A stretch of 64,000 nucleotides of DNA from Microbacterium binotii (GCF_021398715.1 NZ_CP090347.1:1798001-1862000), one strand, 5' to 3'. Shown: positions 16,344 to 25,256, numbered from the stretch's first letter. Notes: generated by a model from the sequence alone, not told the origin. Numbers and translations: made by a program.

Positions 16344-17612
16344 CTATGGGTGCTGCGCGACATCGTGGATGCCGCGCAGCACCCATTCGTCGTTCTGGCG
16401 CACGATCGCCACGATCTGCGACGCCGCTCGCTCGCTCGGATCGTCGGCACGCAAGAGGGTGAGATCCCCGAGATCGTCGATGACCGTCAGCGTTGCGTCG
16501 GCGACCGCGGCCGCGCCCGCCGGGTCGGCGTCGATCCGCGCCTCCTGCAGCTTCTGTCGACACGCGTCGTCGCCGCACGCGTTCCATACCGCGAGCAGCG
16601 CGCGTGCGGCAGCAACGGGGTCATCCGACGTCTGCGCTGCGGCAGGAGTTTCCGCGGGAAGCACCGTCGCCCCGGTGTCGTCGGCGGCGAGGGAGTCCTC
16701 GGACGATACCGGCACGGGTGCGCTGTCATCGGGTTCCGGCCACAGGAGCCCCACCGCGAGCACGAGACCCACGACCCCGATCCCGACGAGGAACACGGGT
16801 AGACGGGATCGGGGCGTCTTCGCCGAGGCGGGACGACGCCATCGCTGACGGAGGGCGTCCACGCGCTCTGCGACCAGGTCGCTGAGCGACCCGTCCATCG
16901 CCACGGTCAGACGACGCCACGCCGGGGTGGGTCGATTCGCCTCCGCGCGCGCCTGAGCGCGGGTGATCGACGCATCGACGGAAGACCCGTCGATGCGCAC
17001 GGCCTGCGGCCGCGCCGCGGCGAACAGGTCGTCCTCCAGAGCGGGCAGCCCCCGCACGATACGCGCGGTGTCGGTCACGGCGCCCGCCGCCGCGCTGATC
17101 GCGCGTGCCGCTGCTTCATGATCACCGGGATCGAGCTTCGCCATCAGCTGGGCGGCTCCCTCCGCAGCCGTGGGGCCCTCGTGAGCGTGGACGAACAGAG
17201 GTGTCCCGGCATTGTCCAGCCACCAGGTGCCGACGCAGGTGCCCCGTGGATGCGCGGACGTCTCCGCCGCGACACCGCGCAGCAGACTCACGGCGATGGT
17301 GACGGCCTCGCCCGGCTCCACCGTTCCCCGCCGACGTAACAGTGACTCGAGGGTGCAGCGAACCGCCGGGAGGAGGACCAGTGGTCCCCGCGTCGTCGTG
17401 ACGACGTCCAGAGGAGCCATGACGTGTTCGCCCGACGCGGCCCAGATTCCAGTGCCCTCGACGGCGGCCACCGGCACCGCGAGTGCCGGCTCGCCCTCGT
17501 GGACGACGACGTCTCCACCGAAGGGGGCCGCATCGGCGACGACGGTACGCAGGACCACGGGCTCCAGGAGCGGACGCAACGGGGGCGGTGCGGGCAGGAG
17601 CGACGACGACAT
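16344..17612 (-). CDS. single-pass membrane protein with degenerate kinase-like N-terminal domain
   Basis: A 422-residue protein. Residues 75-160 run like the hinge and helices D/E of a Ser/Thr protein kinase: PLVLLPAVRCTLESLLRRRG, then GEAVTIAVSLLRGVAAE, then GTWWLDNAGTPLFVHA at the place of the catalytic loop. There is no HRD, DFG or other catalytic residue. A single membrane segment spans residues 271-291 (LPVFLVGIGVVGLVLAVGLL), followed by an acidic linker and a small outside domain with a Cys pair (CGDDAC). I infer an inactive kinase-like anchor or sensor; the family is not one I can name. The ATG at 17612 is chosen; the open frame continues upstream to 17714 with a low-complexity Arg/Ser sequence. 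Confidence 0.65.
   Translation of the reverse strand: MSSSLLPAPPPLRPLLEPVVLRTVVADAAPFGGDVVVHEGEPALAVPVAAVEGTGIWAASGEHVMAPLDVVTTTRGPLVLLPAVRCTLESLLRRRGTVEPGEAVTIAVSLLRGVAAETSAHPRGTCVGTWWLDNAGTPLFVHAHEGPTAAEGAAQLMAKLDPGDHEAAARAISAAAGAVTDTARIVRGLPALEDDLFAAARPQAVRIDGSSVDASITRAQARAEANRPTPAWRRLTVAMDGSLSDLVAERVDALRQRWRRPASAKTPRSRLPVFLVGIGVVGLVLAVGLLWPEPDDSAPVPVSSEDSLAADDTGATVLPAETPAAAQTSDDPVAAARALLAVWNACGDDACRQKLQEARIDADPAGAAAVADATLTVIDDLGDLTLLRADDPSERAASQIVAIVRQNDEWVLRGIHDVAQHP
16346..16386. terminator. perfect 14-bp hairpin at the sucB / minus-strand gene junction
   Basis: Arms 16346-16359 and 16373-16386 pair perfectly with a 13-nt loop. It starts 15 nt after the sucB stop, and almost all of it lies inside the last codons of the convergent gene. 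It is a good candidate terminator for sucB and probably also shields sucB from incoming transcripts. Confidence 0.65.
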
Positions 17613-17717
17613 GCTCCGATCGTGTCTGCCGGAACGGCGCGCCGTGCTCCGAGCGCGGAACGGGATGAGACCAGGTGCGCTGCTCGCGGATGGGGAGAAG
17701 AGATCGGACGGCACCGG

Positions 17718-17723
17718 TAGGCT
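17718..17723 (+). promoter_or_regulatory. -10 box of a probable leaderless transcript
   Basis: TAGGCT lies 7 nt before the ATG at 17731. The same hexamer and spacing occur before ppgK and def in this window, which supports a leaderless promoter class. A weak GAAGGG overlaps the gap. Confidence 0.5.
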
Positions 17724-17730
17724 GAAGGGT

Positions 17731-18441
17731 ATGGCAGCCCGCGATTCCGCACCCGAGAAGCGCCCCGGATTCTTCTCGCAGTTGAAGACCCTCTACCGCT
17801 ACACCAAGGATGCGTACTCCTGGCTGCCGTACGCTCTGATCGGCATCGTGCTGCTCGGCATCGCCCTCGGCGCGGGCGTCGGCTTCCTCATCCCGCCGTT
17901 CGCCATCTGGAGCGTGATCCTCTGGGGCATCACGGGCCTGTTCGCCGGTATCCTCGGCTCGCTCATTCTGACGACCCGCCTGTCGACCACCGCGATGTAC
18001 AAGCAGATCGACGGCATGCCGGGAGCGGCAGGACGCGTGATGTCCGTGTCGCTCGGTCGCCGCTGGCAGGCCAGCGAGATGCCTGTCGGGATCAACCCCC
18101 GCACGCAGGAGGCCGTCTACCGCGCCGTCGGCCGCGGCGGCATCGTCCTCGTCGGCGAGGGCGCGCGCGGTCGCCTGACGCGGCTCATCGCGGACGAACG
18201 CTCCAAGGCGCAGCGTGTGGCCTCCGGTGTTCCCGTGACCGTCTTCTACGTGGGTCACGGCGACGACGAGGTTCCGATCGCGAAGCTCGCGAGCACGATC
18301 AAGGCCCTGCCGAAGAAGATCGACCGCACCACCATGGCAGCCGTCATCAAGCGGATCGACTCGGTGTCGCAGTCGCTGACGTCGCTGCCGATCCCGAAGG
18401 GCGTCGACCCCAACCGCGTGCGGGCTCAGCGCCCCCGTTGA
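17731..18441 (+). CDS. DUF4191 family membrane protein
   Basis: A 236-residue protein of the actinobacterial DUF4191 family. A short charged N-terminus (PGFFSQLKTLYRYTKDAYSW) precedes two hydrophobic segments at about residues 31-56 and 60-82. A cytoplasmic domain with AVGRGGIVLVGEGARGR and VPVTVFYVGHGDDEVPI follows. The function is unknown. In actinobacteria it usually sits between lipoate or 2-oxoacid dehydrogenase genes and glnA, as here. It converges with the RDD gene, with only 3 nt between stops. Confidence 0.88.
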   Translation: MAARDSAPEKRPGFFSQLKTLYRYTKDAYSWLPYALIGIVLLGIALGAGVGFLIPPFAIWSVILWGITGLFAGILGSLILTTRLSTTAMYKQIDGMPGAAGRVMSVSLGRRWQASEMPVGINPRTQEAVYRAVGRGGIVLVGEGARGRLTRLIADERSKAQRVASGVPVTVFYVGHGDDEVPIAKLASTIKALPKKIDRTTMAAVIKRIDSVSQSLTSLPIPKGVDPNRVRAQRPR

Positions 18442-18444
18442 TCC

Positions 18445-18879
18445 TCAGGCGCGGATGAGGATGCTGCCCGCAGCCTGATCGTGCAGGCCGCGCTGGTCGG
18501 CATCCCAGACCACCGCGGGGATGACGAGCAGCAGCAGCACCGTCCGGACGATCGGCCGCCACAGACCGATCCATCCGCCGCGGACGAGAACCAGCCGCAT
18601 CCCGAGGATGCGGTGGCCGGGACTTCCCCCGATCAGCGGGATGAAGAGGATCTGCACGAGCGCGAACACCAGCATCGGCGCGAAGGTCGACAACCCCGCC
18701 TCCCCCGGCAGCGCCCACGGGTCGTACCGGAGGAACGCCACGGCGAGGATGGTGGCGCACGTCCAGTCGATCAGCAGGGCGAGAAGGCGCCGTCCGACAC
18801 GGGCGACGGAGGTCGATCCGGTACGGGGCAACCCGAGGCGCTCACCGGGATAGCTGGACTCGACGGGGGTCTCGGGCAT
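18445..18879 (-). CDS. RDD family membrane protein
   Basis: A 144-residue protein with RDD-family hallmarks: RRLLALLIDW at the start of the first membrane helix, and GSPGHRILGMRLV after the second, followed by a third hydrophobic segment (PIVRTVLLLLVIPAVV). It has three or four membrane helices. RDD proteins are often thought to transport ions or small molecules, but few have been tested. It lies head to head with glnA, so the GlnR-like box in the gap could also affect it. The neighbourhood of RDD, DUF4191 and glnA is conserved among actinobacteria. Confidence 0.88.
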   Translation of the reverse strand: MPETPVESSYPGERLGLPRTGSTSVARVGRRLLALLIDWTCATILAVAFLRYDPWALPGEAGLSTFAPMLVFALVQILFIPLIGGSPGHRILGMRLVLVRGGWIGLWRPIVRTVLLLLVIPAVVWDADQRGLHDQAAGSILIRA

Positions 18880-18902
18880 GCATCAACCCTAATCGGGCAC
18901 CC

Positions 18903-18940
18903 GTAACATCCCGGAAACATATGGGACACTGGCGAGCAAC
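18903..18940. promoter_or_regulatory. four-part GlnR-type binding site upstream of glnA
   Basis: Four 5-mers are spaced by exactly 6 nt: GTAAC at 18903, GAAAC at 18914, GACAC at 18925 and GCAAC at 18936. This is the a-b-a-b arrangement of the GlnR box (gTnAC-n6-GaAAC repeated) known from Streptomyces and Mycobacterium; the first pair is a perfect match and the second is weaker. A possible -10 box (TAGCGT at 18951-18956) follows. It suggests nitrogen control of glnA by GlnR, although no glnR is in the window. Confidence 0.65.
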
Positions 18941-19014
18941 GCCCGATCGATAGCGTCGGATCAGCCCGCCGTGGCGGGCGGAACTTCCCGAAATGCCCTA
19001 CCTCTGGAGTCTCC

Positions 19015-20439
19015 ATGTTCAGTGATTCATCCGAGGTGCTGAAGTTCATCAAGGACGAGGACGTCAAGTTCCTCGACATCCGCTTCACGGATCTCCCTGG
19101 TGTGCAGCAGCACTTCAACATCCCCGCCTCCACCGTCGACGAGGAGTTCTTCACCGTCGGTCAGCTGTTCGACGGCTCGTCGATCCGCGGGTTCGCGAAC
19201 ATCCACGAATCGGACATGCAGCTCATCCCGGACGTGTCGACCGCGTACCTCGACCCGTTCCGCGAGGCGAAGACGCTCGTCATGGTCTTCGACATCTACA
19301 ACCCGCGTAACGGCGAGATCTACTCGAAGGACCCCCGTCAGGTCGCCAAGAAGGCCGAGAAGTACCTCGCCTCGACCGGCATCGCCGACACCGCGTTCTT
19401 CGCCCCCGAGGCCGAGTTCTACATCTTCGACGACGTCCGTTACGAGGTGAAGCAGAACTCGAGCTTCTACTCTGTCGACTCCGAAGAGGGCGCCTGGAAC
19501 ACGGGCCGCGCCGAAGAGGGCGGCAACCTGGCCAACAAGACCCCCTACAAGGGCGGCTACTTCCCCGTCTCCCCCGTCGACAAGACGGCGGACCTGCGCG
19601 ACGACATCAGCCTGCGCCTCATCGAGGCGGGCCTCATCCTCGAGCGCGCGCACCACGAGGTGGGCACCGGCGGCCAGCAGGAGATCAACTACCGCTTCGA
19701 CACCATGGTGCACGCGGCCGACGACATCCTGAAGTTCAAGTACATCGTCAAGAACGTCGCCGAGCAGTGGGGCAAGGTCGCGACCTTCATGCCCAAGCCG
19801 CTCTTCGGCGACAACGGCTCCGGCATGCACACGCACCAGTCGCTGTGGAACGACGGGAAGCCGCTGTTCTACGACGAGAAGGGCTACGGCGGCCTGTCCG
19901 ACATCGCCCGCTGGTACATCGGCGGCATCCTGGCGCACGCGCCCGCCGTCCTGGCCTTCACGAACCCCACGCTGAACAGCTACCACCGCCTGGTGAAGGG
20001 CTTCGAGGCCCCGGTCAACCTGGTCTACTCGGCCGGAAACCGCTCGGCGGCCATCCGCATCCCGATCACGGGCACCAACCCCAAGGCCAAGCGCATCGAG
20101 TTCCGCGCGCCCGACGCCTCGGGCAACCCGTACCTCGCGTTCGCCGCTCAGCTCATGGCCGGCCTCGACGGCATCAAGAACCGCATCGAGCCGCACGAGC
20201 CGGTCGACAAGGACCTCTACGAGCTTCCCCCCGAGGAGGCCAAGGGCATCCCGCAGGTGCCGAACTCGCTGCTCGACTCGCTCGAGGCGCTGCGCGCCGA
20301 CCACGAGTTCCTGCTGCAGGGCGGCGTCTTCACCGAGGAGCTCATCGAGACCTGGATCGAGTACAAGATCGAGAACGAGATCCAGCCGATCGCTCAGCGC
20401 CCGCACCCCTTCGAGTACGAGCTCTACTTCGGCGTCTGA
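19015..20439 (+). CDS. glnA: glutamine synthetase type I (GlnA1)
   Basis: A 474-residue enzyme that makes glutamine from glutamate, ammonia and ATP. It has the GSI signatures FDGSSIRGF, the ATP-binding segment [27 protein letters not shown], and the adenylylation loop [10 protein letters not shown] with Tyr402. It is therefore the class controlled by GlnE, which is encoded at 26-29 kb. A GlnR-type site lies upstream, and a strong palindromic terminator follows. The length is normal. Together with GlnE and the second synthetase it marks this region as the nitrogen assimilation centre of the window. Confidence 0.96.
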   Translation: MFSDSSEVLKFIKDEDVKFLDIRFTDLPGVQQHFNIPASTVDEEFFTVGQLFDGSSIRGFANIHESDMQLIPDVSTAYLDPFREAKTLVMVFDIYNPRNGEIYSKDPRQVAKKAEKYLASTGIADTAFFAPEAEFYIFDDVRYEVKQNSSFYSVDSEEGAWNTGRAEEGGNLANKTPYKGGYFPVSPVDKTADLRDDISLRLIEAGLILERAHHEVGTGGQQEINYRFDTMVHAADDILKFKYIVKNVAEQWGKVATFMPKPLFGDNGSGMHTHQSLWNDGKPLFYDEKGYGGLSDIARWYIGGILAHAPAVLAFTNPTLNSYHRLVKGFEAPVNLVYSAGNRSAAIRIPITGTNPKAKRIEFRAPDASGNPYLAFAAQLMAGLDGIKNRIEPHEPVDKDLYELPPEEAKGIPQVPNSLLDSLEALRADHEFLLQGGVFTEELIETWIEYKIENEIQPIAQRPHPFEYELYFGV

Positions 20440-20462
20440 CTCCGAGAGCTTCGCGCTCCCAC

Positions 20463-20502
20463 ACGAAGAACCGCCCCGGCATGCGCCGGGGCGGTTCTTC
20501 GT
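20463..20502. terminator. strong terminator hairpin after glnA
   Basis: An 18-bp perfect stem with an ATGC loop, arms 20463-20480 and 20485-20502, GC-rich in the centre. It lies 24 nt after the glnA stop and 9 nt before the convergent DUF4190 stop, so it can stop transcription from both sides. Confidence 0.88.
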
Positions 20503-20510
20503 CGTAGCGG

Positions 20511-21191
20511 TCAGCCGAAGGAGCCGCTACTCATAGCCGCGATGAGCGCCACGAGCAGGAAGAGGCCGACCGCGATCGCGAGCAGGAGCGTGATGTGGCC
20601 GAGGATCATGCCGATGATCGCATTCGTGCGACCGACGCCTCCCGCGCGCTTCGCCTTCGAGAGGCCCGCGTAGCCGAGCGCCACGGAACAGATGCTGAGC
20701 GGGAACGTCATGATCACGATGAAGAACCCGAGGAAGGGGATCAGCAGGCTGAGCAGGGATGCGGCGGAGATCGCACCGAGGATCATCGACCACAGTGCGG
20801 GGTTGTTTGACGGCGGACCGTCCACCGCCGGCACGGCCTGCTGCGGAGCCGGGTAGCGGGGCTGAGGCGCATGACCGATCGGTGGCTGACCATAACCCTG
20901 CACCGGCGGATAGCCCGGTGTCTGCGGGGGCGGCCCGTAGCCCGGTGCGGGTGGATAGCCCGGTGCAGGCGGCGCGTATCCCGGGTACGTCTGCTGCGGT
21001 GGCGCCCCGTGGGGCTGGGGTGGCACGCCGGCGGCCGGCTGTCCGGCCTGATATCCGCCGGAGCCGGGAGCCGGCGGCGCCGGACAGTCCGGCTGCGAGG
21101 CCGGCGGCCGTTCGCCGACCATCGGTTCGTGGTGGATTGAGCCGTCGGATGCCGCGGAGTGCTGCTCGGACGGCTGCTGCGGATCGGACAT
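20511..21191 (-). CDS. proline-rich DUF4190 membrane protein
   Basis: A 226-residue protein. The N-terminal 125 residues are low-complexity Pro/Gly/Tyr/Gln sequence with repeated PGYPP-like units, on the cytoplasmic side. Two hydrophobic helices follow at the C-terminus (ALWSMILGAISAASLLSLL and IGMILGHITLLLAIAVGLF), joined by the DUF4190 loop SVALGYAGLSKAKRAGG. The function is unknown. The ATG at 21191 has GGGGGAA upstream. The in-frame sequence further upstream contains another ATG, but without a binding site. Confidence 0.85.
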   Translation of the reverse strand: MSDPQQPSEQHSAASDGSIHHEPMVGERPPASQPDCPAPPAPGSGGYQAGQPAAGVPPQPHGAPPQQTYPGYAPPAPGYPPAPGYGPPPQTPGYPPVQGYGQPPIGHAPQPRYPAPQQAVPAVDGPPSNNPALWSMILGAISAASLLSLLIPFLGFFIVIMTFPLSICSVALGYAGLSKAKRAGGVGRTNAIIGMILGHITLLLAIAVGLFLLVALIAAMSSGSFG

Positions 21192-21326
21192 CGTTCCCCC
21201 GGTCGTCGTCGTGTCGCTGTGCATCGCGCCGGGCGGCGCGAACACGCTCAGCGGTTGCCGTCCAGCATACGGATGCGGATGCCACGGCGGCCGGACCTTG
21301 CGCTCCGCACGGGATGACCGTCGCGC

Positions 21327-21371
21327 ACTCTCCGGTGACCGCGGCGAACGAGGCCGCGATCACCGGAGAGT
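21327..21371. terminator. terminator hairpin after the PepSY gene
   Basis: Arms 21327-21345 and 21353-21371 pair over 18 of 19 positions around a 7-nt loop. It lies directly after the stop of the PepSY gene at 21380 on the minus strand, closing the five-gene metal operon. Confidence 0.75.
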
Positions 21372-21379
21372 CGGCGGGT

Positions 21380-22798
21380 TCAGACCGCACGCATCCGCGT
21401 ACGGAGACCCAGCAGCACGTCGATGACGACGAACGCGATCAGCGGATATCCGACGAGCGGCAGCCACCAGCCGATCAGACCCGCGACCGCGATGACGGAG
21501 AGCACACCCCACCAGGGCGCCGCGCGCATCGCACCCCGTGCCGGCGCAGACCCCATCCGCTTCCCCCCACGTGTCGGCCTGCGTCGCCACCACATCGCGT
21601 AACCGAGCACGACGAGCGTCCCGATGCCGACGGCGATGATCAGCAGCGCGAGCTGGTTCACCCACCCGAACAGCACTCCCATGTGCAGGTCGATGCCCCA
21701 GCGGGCGAGTTTGGCCAGCAACGGGAACTCGGCGAAGTCCACCCGCGAGACCACCTGCATCGTCGCACCGTCGATCGCGACCGCATCCGCCCCCGTGGGG
21801 AAGGAGCGCTTGATCTCGGTGACCGTCCACGCGCCCCCGGACGCCGCGGGAGGTTTGATCTCCACCTCGCCCGTGTCGACGTTGATCCGACGTGCGATCG
21901 CGAGGACCGCGTCGAACGTCGCGGGGTTCGCCTCCCCCGTCGGCATCGGCGCCGCACCGCCGTGATGGGCCGCGTGCTCGTCCGGGGACTCCTCGGCACC
22001 GGAGAGATCCGTCTGGAGCGCCGGCGTCGCTCCCCCGATCGCCGCGCGCGCCGCCGAGACGTTCGCGCCGGCGTAGGTCGACCAGGTGATGCCCGTCGCC
22101 GAGAGCATGAGAGCGCCGAGAAGCACCCAGATACCCACGGATGCGTGCCAGCTGAACAGACGCCGGTACCCGCTGCGTCGCACGGCGGGCATCACAAGCT
22201 CCCGCTTGACGCGCGCCTTCCGGATGCGCATCACCCACAGCGCACCACCTGCGACCACGATGATCGCCAGCCAGGATGCGGCCAGCTCGCTGTACAGGCG
22301 TCCGGGTTCACCGAGGTGAAGATTGCGGTGGAGGTTGGAGATCCACGTGCGCACGGGAAGCGAGCCGCTCGTGCCGTACGCCGTGAGATCGCCGCGGATC
22401 TCCCCCGTCCCGGGGTCGACGAAGACGGCCCGCGATTCACTGGCCGCGAGGTCGTCCTCGGCGAACATGACCCGCGTCGTGTCACCCGGTTCCGGCGCCG
22501 GACGCACGGCGGTCAGCACCGCGCCCTCGCCGACGTACGTCTCCGCCGCGGTGATCTGCTCCGCGAGCGGCAGCGATGTGGCGGTCGCCGGCGCATGAAG
22601 CTCGTGCCCGTACACGAGCTCATCGAGTGTGGGGGCGATCGCGTACAGAGCCCCGCTCGTCGCCGCGACGAGGATGAAGGGACCGACGAGCAGCCCCGCG
22701 TAGAAATGGAGCCGCAGAAGCAGCGATCCGAACCATCCGCCGCGGGGACGGGGCGGGCGCGGACGGCCCCGGGGCGGAGAGACGAGGGTGTCGGTCAT
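21380..22798 (-). CDS. PepSY-domain membrane protein (PiuB-like)
   Basis: A 472-residue protein with four or five membrane helices and PepSY domains, the arrangement of PiuB/iron-uptake-associated membrane proteins. The first helix is LHFYAGLLVGPFILVAATSG. A large outside loop with NLHRNLHLGEPGRLY leads to a second helix (WLAIIVVAGGALWVM), LFSWHASVGIWVLLGALML, a His-rich stretch DEHAAHHGG, and DLHMGVLFGWVNQLALL. Histidines next to the helices could bind haem or metal, as in related reductases. It ends the operon 11 nt after the DyP peroxidase gene. I infer electron transfer or metal reduction at the membrane. Confidence 0.82.
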   Translation of the reverse strand: MTDTLVSPPRGRPRPPRPRGGWFGSLLLRLHFYAGLLVGPFILVAATSGALYAIAPTLDELVYGHELHAPATATSLPLAEQITAAETYVGEGAVLTAVRPAPEPGDTTRVMFAEDDLAASESRAVFVDPGTGEIRGDLTAYGTSGSLPVRTWISNLHRNLHLGEPGRLYSELAASWLAIIVVAGGALWVMRIRKARVKRELVMPAVRRSGYRRLFSWHASVGIWVLLGALMLSATGITWSTYAGANVSAARAAIGGATPALQTDLSGAEESPDEHAAHHGGAAPMPTGEANPATFDAVLAIARRINVDTGEVEIKPPAASGGAWTVTEIKRSFPTGADAVAIDGATMQVVSRVDFAEFPLLAKLARWGIDLHMGVLFGWVNQLALLIIAVGIGTLVVLGYAMWWRRRPTRGGKRMGSAPARGAMRAAPWWGVLSVIAVAGLIGWWLPLVGYPLIAFVVIDVLLGLRTRMRAV

Positions 22799-22809
22799 CG
22801 TTTCGCTCC

Positions 22810-24036
22810 TCACGACAGCAGGGTCTCGCCGATGAATCCGCCCGGCGCGCAGCCGGGCGGTGCCGCGAACACCGCAGAGCCGATGGGCGTCGTCCACTCG
22901 TTCAGCAGGTCGAGCTCGTCGAGGCGCCGCTGCAGCGGCACGAACTGACTCGCCACATCGGCCTGGAAAGCGACGAACACCAGACCCGCACGTGAGATCT
23001 CGCCGCCCGCGGGAGCGTCGTCGTAGTTGTAGCCGCGCCGGAAGATGCGCTCCCGGCGGTCATCGCTGCGCGCACGGCGCATGTGCGAGAACTCCGGGAT
23101 GACGGGGAACCCGATGGGTGTCTTCGCCTCGAAGTCCGGCTCGTCGTGCTCGTTCGTCCCCGTCAGCGGCGCACCGTTCGACTGGTAGCGGCCGACGGAC
23201 TCGTCGCGGCCGGGACGGTCCAGCCTGTCCCACTTGTCCAGATCCATCGCGATGCGGCGCACGACCACTCCGGTGCCGCCGGCGAGCCATCCGCGCTGGT
23301 GCCACACGAGCTCGTCGAAGTCGGCGGTTCCGGGTTCGGGATTGGCCGTACCGTCGACCTGTCCGAAGAGATTGCGCATCGTGGTGCCGGGCTTCACCGT
23401 GCCGTGCGCACGGCGAAACCCGTTCTGCGTCCATCGGACTGTCGCGAAGCTGCGCGCATCCTTCAGCAGCATCCTCGACGCGTGCGCGAGTGTCACCGGA
23501 TCGTCCGATGCCACTTGGATCAGCAGGTCCCCGTCGCAGTACTCCGGCTGCAGGCGGTCGATGCCGAAAGCAGGCAGAGGCGCCAGCCACGCGGGAGCGG
23601 ACCCGCCCGCCACAGCGACGAAGCGCGGTCCGAACGCGAACGTCACGGTGAGGCGGGCGGGTGCGAGCGCGAGCTCGGGCTCGGAGTCGGCGAGGGCCGG
23701 CTCGCCCTGCGTCATCCGCGCGGCGTCGTCGCTCAGCGTGCGCATGAGCCGCCGCAGGCCGTCGCGATCGACCTCGGGCTTCAGATCCAGGGCCACGAAG
23801 ACCGCGTGCGACTGCGCGTCCGTATCGATTCCGGCCTGATGCACGCCGTAGAAGGGCACCGTGGTGTCCCCGTTGAGGGGCGGGACGGCGGACGCCGCGG
23901 GGGGCGCCGTCTGGAATGCGGCATCCATCGCGATCGCGGCCGCCGCGCCGACACCGGCGACAGCTCCCCCGAGGAGGAACTGTCGCCGGGTGGCGCGATG
24001 CCGAACCGTGGTGTCGTCGGGATCGCGCCGTGACAT
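22810..24036 (-). CDS. Tat-exported Dyp-type peroxidase (EfeB-like)
   Basis: A 408-residue haem peroxidase. The N-terminus has a twin-arginine signal (TRRQFLLGGAVAG, residues 16-28), so it is exported folded. The DyP hallmarks are FGQVDGT for the GxxDG motif with the distal catalytic Asp, RRIAMDLDKWDR, and FSHMRRARSDD with the proximal haem His. EfeB takes part in ferrous iron uptake with EfeU and EfeO, but neither is here; the neighbours are copper-handling genes and a PepSY protein. The start ATG overlaps the PCuAC stop by 1 nt. A specific role in copper or haem handling is inferred from context only. Confidence 0.9.
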   Translation of the reverse strand: MSRRDPDDTTVRHRATRRQFLLGGAVAGVGAAAAIAMDAAFQTAPPAASAVPPLNGDTTVPFYGVHQAGIDTDAQSHAVFVALDLKPEVDRDGLRRLMRTLSDDAARMTQGEPALADSEPELALAPARLTVTFAFGPRFVAVAGGSAPAWLAPLPAFGIDRLQPEYCDGDLLIQVASDDPVTLAHASRMLLKDARSFATVRWTQNGFRRAHGTVKPGTTMRNLFGQVDGTANPEPGTADFDELVWHQRGWLAGGTGVVVRRIAMDLDKWDRLDRPGRDESVGRYQSNGAPLTGTNEHDEPDFEAKTPIGFPVIPEFSHMRRARSDDRRERIFRRGYNYDDAPAGGEISRAGLVFVAFQADVASQFVPLQRRLDELDLLNEWTTPIGSAVFAAPPGCAPGGFIGETLLS

Positions 24037-24578
24037 CAGTGGCTCATCCCGCTGTCGCCGCTCATGTCCATGTCGCCACCCTCGTAGTTCTCGTTCGCCC
24101 CGGCGTAGTCCTTGACCGGAGCGGTGATCTGGGAGCTCGTGCCGTCCGCGTACGTGAGGGTGAGGGTGACGTCGTCGCCCGCGACGAGCGGCGCGGTGAG
24201 ATCCATGAGCATGATGTGGTTGCCGCCGGGGGCGAGGGTGAGACTGCCGTGCGCGGGAATCACGAAGCCGCCCTCGATCTGACGCATGACCATCTGCCCC
24301 GACTCGTTCTCGACGGTCTCGTGGAGTTCGACCGCAGACGATGCGGGTGTCGTCGCGGATGTCACCGTGACGTCGGTGTCGCCGCCGTTGTTCAGCTCGC
24401 CGAACGCGGCCGACATCCCGGAGTCGGCGGACTTGACCCAGGCGTCGGAGACGGAGATCGCCTCAGCAGCGGTGACGGAGCTCGAGGTCGGCTGGCTCTG
24501 GGCGGCGCAGCCCGCGAGGGCGAGTGCGGTGAGAGCGAGCGCTGCGGTGAAGCGGATGCGGGTGGTGGGAATGTTCAC
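24036..24578 (-). CDS. PCu(A)C copper chaperone lipoprotein
   Basis: A 180-residue exported copper chaperone. The signal ends in a lipobox (LALAGCAA), so it is probably lipid-anchored. The copper motif of the family is visible: a His in ELHETVEN, a Met in GQMVMRQ about 10 residues later, then NHIMLMDL. The tail is Met/His/Asp-rich (GGDMDMSGDSGMSH) and may add copper ligands. The GTG start at 24578 follows AAAGG by 9 nt. In other bacteria such proteins deliver Cu(I) to cytochrome oxidase. Operon position between copC and the DyP gene supports copper trafficking. Confidence 0.9.
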   Translation of the reverse strand: MNIPTTRIRFTAALALTALALAGCAAQSQPTSSSVTAAEAISVSDAWVKSADSGMSAAFGELNNGGDTDVTVTSATTPASSAVELHETVENESGQMVMRQIEGGFVIPAHGSLTLAPGGNHIMLMDLTAPLVAGDDVTLTLTYADGTSSQITAPVKDYAGANENYEGGDMDMSGDSGMSH

Positions 24579-24612
24579 AGGGGTGTGCCTTTCAAATGCG
24601 GGACGGGCGAGC

Positions 24613-25209
24613 TCAGTGCTCGGCGTCGTCCGTGCCGCGCGCGTCGGAGCGGCGGCGGAGGAAGAGGATGAGTGCGAAGAGCGCGACGGCGATGCCGGCG
24701 CCGGCGGCGCCGATGAACGCGATGCGCAGCGCTCCGGCGTTCTCCTGACCGGCCTCATCGGCCGTCGGCTCGTCTGACTGCGCTGCCTGGCCGTCGGCAC
24801 TCGGTGCCGTCGGCTGCGCCGTGTGCTCGAGAGGGGTCCCATCGCCGATCGTGAACGGGACGGTGCCCGCGATCGGATGCCCGTCCGACGACACGACGCG
24901 CCACCGCACCTCGTACCCTGCCGCCGGCATGTCCGGCTGCAGCTCGACGGTGACGGTCGCGCCGTCCAGCACCGGCTCGGTGGCCACCCAGTCGTGCCCT
25001 CCGGCATCGGCGACGATCACCGCCGCACCGGTGTCGAGCACGTCGGCGGAGAAGGTCAACGTGACCTGCGTCGGAGCCTCGGTGAGTCGTTGCCCGGTCT
25101 CGGGCGTGGAGGAGAGAAGTTCATCGTGAGCGGACGCGGGGGCGGCCACCGCCAAGACAGCGGCGAACGCCACCACGACCCCCGCGACGATACGTCGCGA
25201 GAGGGACAT
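24613..25209 (-). CDS. CopC-domain copper resistance protein with C-terminal membrane anchor
   Basis: A 198-residue protein with a cleavable signal (to PASA) so that the mature protein starts AHDELLSSTP, placing the N-terminal His as a copper ligand. The CopC beta-sandwich continues with TFSADVLDTGAAVIV and WRVVSSDGHPIAGTVPF, whose Asp-Gly-His is the second part of the metal site. A low-complexity linker leads to a C-terminal membrane helix (IAFIGAAGAGIAVALFALILF) and a basic tail. It is related to the CopC part of YcnJ. It holds Cu(II) outside the membrane. It lies 34 nt before the PCuAC gene. Confidence 0.9.
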   Translation of the reverse strand: MSLSRRIVAGVVVAFAAVLAVAAPASAHDELLSSTPETGQRLTEAPTQVTLTFSADVLDTGAAVIVADAGGHDWVATEPVLDGATVTVELQPDMPAAGYEVRWRVVSSDGHPIAGTVPFTIGDGTPLEHTAQPTAPSADGQAAQSDEPTADEAGQENAGALRIAFIGAAGAGIAVALFALILFLRRRSDARGTDDAEH

Positions 25210-25256
25210 GGGACACCTTTCGACAGCGGCGCGCGCAGGCGCCGCACCACACGGAA

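Noticed and set aside
19027-20406. 459-codon minus-strand open frame opposite glnA
   Set aside because: Shadow of the strongly biased codon use of glnA; valine- and leucine-rich with no domain.
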